DNA of 64,000 nt from contig CAJNOL010000454.1 in NCBI GenBank assembly GCA_905250125.1, positions 1,619 to 65,618 of the forward strand, given 5' to 3'. Below the pieces are notes generated by a model. That model was not told the origin of the DNA, did not search any database, and saw only the letters and a program-made list of their open reading frames with translations. This DNA is from Rotaria sordida. Its lineage: Eukaryota; Rotifera; Eurotatoria; Philodinida; Philodinidae. Numbering within the stretch: position 1 is the first letter of the stretch; the number at the start of each line of letters is the position of its first letter. The translations under genes and the position numbers were made by a program. Below are positions 59,301-64,000 of this stretch, one piece after another.

Positions 59301-60059
59301 AATCACCGTATTGTAGAATGGAAGTATGGTACAAAGAATGGGAAAGTAGTTGCCGGTGGAAATGGAGAAGGAAACAAGAATGATCAGTTGAATTGTCCGT
59401 CAGATGTGATTATCGACAAACAAACAGATAGTCTCATCATCTGTGACAGATGGAACCGTCGAGTGGTGAGATGGTCTCGTCGAGGTGGCACAAGTGGACA
59501 AACGATCATCGCAGATATCAAATGTAGAGGTTTGACGATGGACGACGAGGGATCTCTCTATGTATCTGATACGGAAAAGCATGAAGTGAAACGATGGCGA
59601 ATAGGTGAAACGAATGGAACAGTGGTGGCAGGTGGTAATGGAAAAGGTAATCATCTCGATCAATTCAATATTCCTGTGTTCGTCTGCGTTGATCGAGATC
59701 ATTCAGTGTACGTGTCGGACGAGAACAATCATCGTGTGATGAAGTGGGTGAAAGGAACGAAAGAAGGCATTGTTGTGGCTGGTGGTCAAGGTGAAGGAAA
59801 TGCTCTTACACAATTATATGATCCCCATGGAGTGATTGTCGATCAACTGGGCACTGTTTATGTGGCTGACTCTAGAAATCATCGAATAATGTGTTGGCCA
59901 CAAGGAGCCAAAAAGGGAAGTATCGTTGTTAGTGGAAATGGCGAAGGAAATCAAACGAATCGGCTCACCGGTGGCATAGGTTTGTCATTTGATCGTCAGA
60001 ACAATCTCTATGTCGTCGATTGTTGGAATCATCGAGTACAGCGATTTTCCATAAAATAG
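56385..60059 (+). CDS. ADP-ribosyltransferase with NHL beta-propeller
   Basis: Three exons (56385-56761, 56812-57296, 59149-60059) join in frame to 590 residues; introns are 50 and 1,852 bp. The N-terminal half is an ART domain: VWRGIP with the NAD-binding Arg near residue 135, SSCTSS near 157-162 and EENEILLPPG with E-x-E at 200-202, the arginine-specific R-S-E layout. A Ser-rich linker follows (about 262-287). The C-terminal 300 residues are NHL repeats (LYVDDDQTLYIADFHNHRIV; VYVADSRNHRIMCW; LYVVDCWNHRVQRF), about six units with the VVAGGNGEGN spacer, forming a propeller for protein binding. There is no signal peptide. It would ADP-ribosylate a partner chosen by the propeller; substrate unknown. 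The long second intron might hide another exon or mark two separate genes, although the phase fits direct joining. Confidence 0.8.
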
Positions 60060-60755
60060 TCACTTACACAATTAATGAACAAAAATAGTTTTTCTGTTCT
60101 GTTTTTTTGTTATCGAAAAGACGCTTCGAAACGGAACAAGAAATAAGTCAATTGATTGCATAAATAAATGTCTATCTATTCATGTCGCGTGCACGTACAG
60201 AGAGACTGTATGTTAGACGTACAAAGGTCGATATTGGTAAGGTTAATTCACGTACATACATACATACATACGTACGCGTATCGTAGACCTTCCCTATGTT
60301 TTCCAACCTTTGAGAGTCTCTCTGTGCCAAATGAGCGATACCCTTGTACACCCTCGCCCGCCCAGCACTAAAAAAGAAAAAAAAATTCAACCTCAACTCT
60401 ATAAAAATGTTTCCTTCTTTTGATTAATAAATAAGTGAACTCTTCTGTCTGTTCCAGTATCACAATAGTTCGCTTATTTTTTAAAATCATATTCAAGTAT
60501 TTTAATTAATTGAATATTGAATTGCTCCGATAGTTATAACCGAAAAGAATAATTCAATATTCAATAAAAAAAAATAGTTGAATGTGATTCAAAAAAATTT
60601 TTTTATCAAGAAAGCTACTAGCACAATCCCTTTCGGGATTAAAAATGTGAAACACAAACTACATAATTTTTGTTACTAAAAATATAAAAGCTCTTTTATT
60701 CCATATACCTTGGTGACTCTCTAGTGTGTAGGTTTCAGTACCCGAAAACCTCAAT
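60060..60755. other. Intergenic stretch downstream of the ART-NHL gene
   Basis: No gene recognised. CATACATACATACATACG is a short simple repeat near 60255. Confidence 0.4.
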
Positions 60756-60874
60756 AAGGGTGTGGGTGTGGGTTTGGATATGGATGTTGATGTTAGTTAA
60801 TTCTTCTCCCATACCACATCCATTTCCACACCCACACTCGCAGCCATACCACACCAAACTCATACTCACACCCT
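60756..60874. repeat. Telomere-like hairpin (H22)
   Basis: AAGGGTGTGGGTGTGGGTTT then GGATATGGATGTTGATG, loop TTAGTTAATTCTTCTCCCATA, then CCACATCCATTTCCACACCC and further units ending TCACACCCTTTT. The ends AAGGGTGTG and CACACCCTT pair exactly. Confidence 0.9.
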
Positions 60875-62707
60875 TTTCTTTCTAACGTTTCATTCTATTT
60901 AGCAACATAATATCTTTTAACATTATTCTTTTCTGGATTAAACAACGGTTAGATAAATTCTCTCGAACATGTTAAAAGATATGTGTAACATGAGCAACAA
61001 CGTTTAAGAAATTTGATGGCTCAAGATTTCTACGGGTTCTTCTAAAAAGTTTTTAGCGTCGACTGATTTTTATAAAAAAATGAAAGTAGACAATGATGTT
61101 CGAAAATATTTGTGAAAAATGAGTTTGAGAGTGAAGAACTCTGAAAAGTCTAGCTGCCATTTTTGTGTCAACCCGATGAGGATAGCTAAAGTTGTCGAGA
61201 ACTATTCTTGAACAGGAAGATTGAAGCTTGGAGTTAATACAAGCGTTCACGATTTATTTAATTAGCTTTTATAATTATCTCAAAATAACTAATATTCATA
61301 TGAAAAATCTAGGAAGTTATAAATAACTACAATCTTGTTCTATCAAAGAAACATCAACAATCGTTTGTTTTTCAAAAAAATAACAGTAGGTTAAATTGAT
61401 TTTCTTATAACACGTATAGAATTTACATTAGGTTTTTTAATAATATTGTCAAGGAAAACAATGGATTTTTTTAGTCATCAATATTTAATAACAATTTTTA
61501 AATTTCAAAATTAACTCGTACTTATTTTAATAGAAGGTTAAAAATCTTCAAAAACAAACATAAATTAATATCGACTATGAAAATAAAAATAAACATTTCT
61601 TTGATCATATTCTCATACATATATACTATAACGTTTTTTTTATCAAAAATCAGAAGAGCTGTGCAATGTAAAATTTGAATTTTTAAACAAGCTGAACATA
61701 GAACAATATTTATTAAAATGAACAATTTCAAATAGGACAGTAATCAAAGTAGTGTTGTGTGTAATATTAAATTTAGTTATCTTTGAAAAATATAATTCAA
61801 ATTGATGAACTGCTTTGAATTTTATTGTTATGTTAAATATTTTAATTGAATTAAAAAATTCATATTAAATATGGATAGAGATCGTTTGAATCATAATTAT
61901 CGATTTTCAGATGATATAATCGATCGATCATATAGAAAAATGTTCGTTAATGAAAAGTAACCATATCTAGACAACGATAGTCGACTAATCTGATCTATTT
62001 TTAATCGAACATTAACCATTGTTGATTGATCTTTTTTCGTTTTCGATGATCATTTACAATTTTTGAAAAGAACCTCTCACTTTTCTATGAAAAGCAAACA
62101 AACTCAAGGTCTTAAACACATTTAAACGACGGAAATATATAAAAGGCCTCATATAGTTAATTGATATTCTCATTGAATAGATATTTTTATTTTTACTATC
62201 ATCATCATTCAAATTTATTTCTTAGAAGATTTAATGTCTACATCGATGGTCATCTAGCAATCAATATTTACAAATCCATTAATTTTATTTGTTCGATAAA
62301 TTTTCAGGATAGTTAACCAATTGTCAATTATTAAATCATTTTGTGCAAGAAAATTCTCGAAAATTCTATATATAATAATGCATTTGGATATTACACAAGC
62401 GGTCAAAACAAATCGGATAAATAAAGTACATAGAGTTTGAGATGCTGTTAAATGATTATCCTTCTTTTTAAATAAAATCTATATATAGTCTCTTATACAA
62501 TCCAATTGAACATATGTTTATTTCAATTGTACAACTAGTAAATGAATTATTATCATTGACTAATATTTAATAAGATTCTTATGTATCGAAATGGTTTCTA
62601 TAGTATAGATATCAGAAAAATATGAAAAAAAAGTCACACTTAGTTAGTAATATGAAAAATGAAAATAAATAAATTAATTTGTTTGTAAATATTGAATAAA
62701 TGATCGG
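60875..62707. other. 1.8-kb AT-rich intergenic stretch
   Basis: No gene or clear repeat seen on either strand; very AT-rich from 61.2 kb on. Confidence 0.4.
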
Positions 62708-63627
62708 TTACGTTCGTTTAGTTTTATGAGATCTTACAACTTCTTTAGGCATTGATATAGGTGGAACGAATGGTTGTGGAAGAACTTCTTCAGGTACGAT
62801 AGATTCTTTCTGTTTTTGTTGATATTTCTTATTTCGTCTATGATCTTTAGGCTTCCAACGATTATCTCGAAAAATATTTGTTTTTGATAGTATCCTTGTT
62901 TGAGAGGATGGATTTATTACTGTTCGTTTCTTTTTGGTAATAAGAACATCGATTTTTTTCCATTCATCTTGTAATAATTGTTTAATCTTATCGAGATTAT
63001 TTTCATGATTATGATTATCTTTTTTCATATTAATCAATATCCAAAGACCATCTTTATGACTTTCTTTATTTTTTGTTTTAATTTTATCGATCATTTGCTG
63101 AAGATTTTTGCTGGATTTATTATTGATAATATTTATACGGACATTTAATGTACGTTCAAGAAGACGAAGATGCACACCACCACGTCCAACAAAGCGACCA
63201 ACTTGGTACATACGTTGAATTGGACTCAGCATCGAAGAAAACTCAAGTATAACATAATCGCTACATTTTAGACAAGTAGATGTCGATGGAAATTGTTCTT
63301 CTGTTGATTTAATATCTTGACAAAGTTTACGTAAGTCATCCAATGTCAATGAATATTCACCTAAGAAAAACAATATATGAATATCTTATTTTCTCTAGGC
63401 TATTTTGAAAATTTTTCGTTATTGTTTTTGTTTATCTAATGAAAATAAAAATAATAAAATCTATTCTACTAACCTGTTTGACTGTGACATGTACAACATC
63501 GCTTTGGTAATCGTTGTAGAACAGAAAAACTAAATTCATTTGTTCGATGAAGTTTATTAATAATTCCATGAAATTTCGATAGATATTTCCTATTATGTAC
63601 AATACAATCTGTACTCGATGTTGTCAT
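62708..63627 (-). CDS. KH-domain RNA-binding protein
   Basis: Two exons on the minus strand (63627-63474 and 63360-62708) join in frame to 268 residues; the intron of 113 bp uses GTTAGT and TTCTTAG. The middle holds a KH signature with the GxxG loop: QVGRFVGRGGVHLRLLERTL (about residues 125-145), followed by NVRINII, as in single-KH proteins that bind single-stranded RNA or DNA. Two Cys pairs before it (RCCTCH and CLKC) may bind zinc. The C-terminal third is basic and disordered-looking (KKKRTVINPSS; KPKDHRRNKKYQQKQ) and ends in a Pro-rich stretch. It is likely an RNA-binding protein in nucleus or cytoplasm. The KH call is firm; target and role are unknown. It is a standard AT-rich host-like gene with no sign of decay. 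Confidence 0.75.
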
Positions 63628-64000
63628 ACTGTTTAATTGTATTAAATCTTAAAATTTTGTGGAGATTACCTTCAAAAAATCAATATGGAAAGTAATAAAC
63701 TGGGAAACATGATGGAATGTATTTAAATATTAATGTAATTGCATCAGTGCTACGCAAGACACGTGTTCAGAATGAAGAATGAAAGAAAACTAATTTTAAA
63801 AGGAAAAAAAGAAGGTATTGACGTCATGCATTGTAAAACACATTTTCTTGCACAACAAAAACAAAACTATATCAATCGATCTTATACATATCGATTGAGT
63901 AAACCAATGAGAAAAATAATAACATATACATATATGATGCTAGTTAGAATGATAGATGTCGGATTCTAACAAACTTACTGCTTTTTCAATCTCTTAGTTA
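63628..64000. other. Upstream region of the KH-domain gene
   Basis: AT-rich, no gene supported. The 76-codon frame at 63739-63969 is Lys-rich but lacks motifs, and begins with a non-ATG codon. The window ends here. Confidence 0.35.

Noticed and set aside
5921-60874. CRISPR array interpretation of the dispersed G/C-rich repeats
   Set aside because: There is no regular repeat-spacer spacing or cas gene, and the genome is eukaryotic.
1-64000. tRNA, rRNA or spliced-leader RNA genes
   Set aside because: I saw no convincing cloverleaf, rRNA segment or spliced-leader sequence by eye; a covariance-model scan would be needed to exclude them.

Overview
The window looks like nuclear DNA of a bdelloid rotifer (Adineta/Rotaria type); this is inferred from content, not from a database match. 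Supporting signs are an AT-rich base composition, many short GT-AG introns (50-75 bp), the gene families present (F-box with divergent leucine-rich tail, SAM/ADP-ribosyltransferase/TPR, ADP-ribosyltransferase with NHL propeller), several genes that look bacterial or fungal, and above all runs of TGTGGG/CCCACA, which I recall as the bdelloid telomere repeat.

Layout. 1-6 kb is repeat territory: a 4.5-kb non-coding element with 19-bp terminal inverted repeats and GACTCC minisatellites, then a 384-bp palindrome and a 63-bp tandem array. 9-13 kb carries an F-box gene and a secreted Cu/Zn superoxide dismutase (both minus strand). 16-21 kb carries a five-exon gene ending in a NO VEIN-type C-terminal (DUF3883) nuclease-like domain, whose 5' end is lost at a telomere-like hairpin. 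21.9-24.1 kb is a second F-box gene. 25.6-27.6 kb is a complete Mutator-like transposon (FLYWCH plus MULE transposase) with 10-bp target duplication and one frameshift. 28.9-29.7 kb is a bulb-lectin gene whose only breaks are stop codons, five of the six at glutamine positions. 33.6-38.9 kb holds a bacterial-looking SGNH hydrolase, a fungal-looking RTA1 fragment, a fungal-looking DUF2985 membrane protein and a dead cytochrome P450. 42.6-49.6 kb is a SAM-ART-TPR gene. 50.6-51 kb has broken F-box and NHL fragments. 56.4-60.1 kb is an ART-NHL gene. 62.7-63.6 kb is a KH-domain gene.

Two structural themes run through everything. First, about twenty short telomere-like hairpins are scattered over the window, always with the G-rich strand 5' of the C-rich strand, and often at gene ends or at points where genes are cut. 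Second, at least eight long foldback (palindromic) elements of 0.26-1.5 kb are present, two with Tc1/mariner-like ends and two belonging to one diverged family. Taken together the window resembles the unstable, transposon-rich and foreign-gene-rich subtelomeric regions known in bdelloids.

Exon structures were built by hand from splice signals and reading-frame continuity; each multi-exon model listed closes to a whole number of codons. No homology searches could be run.
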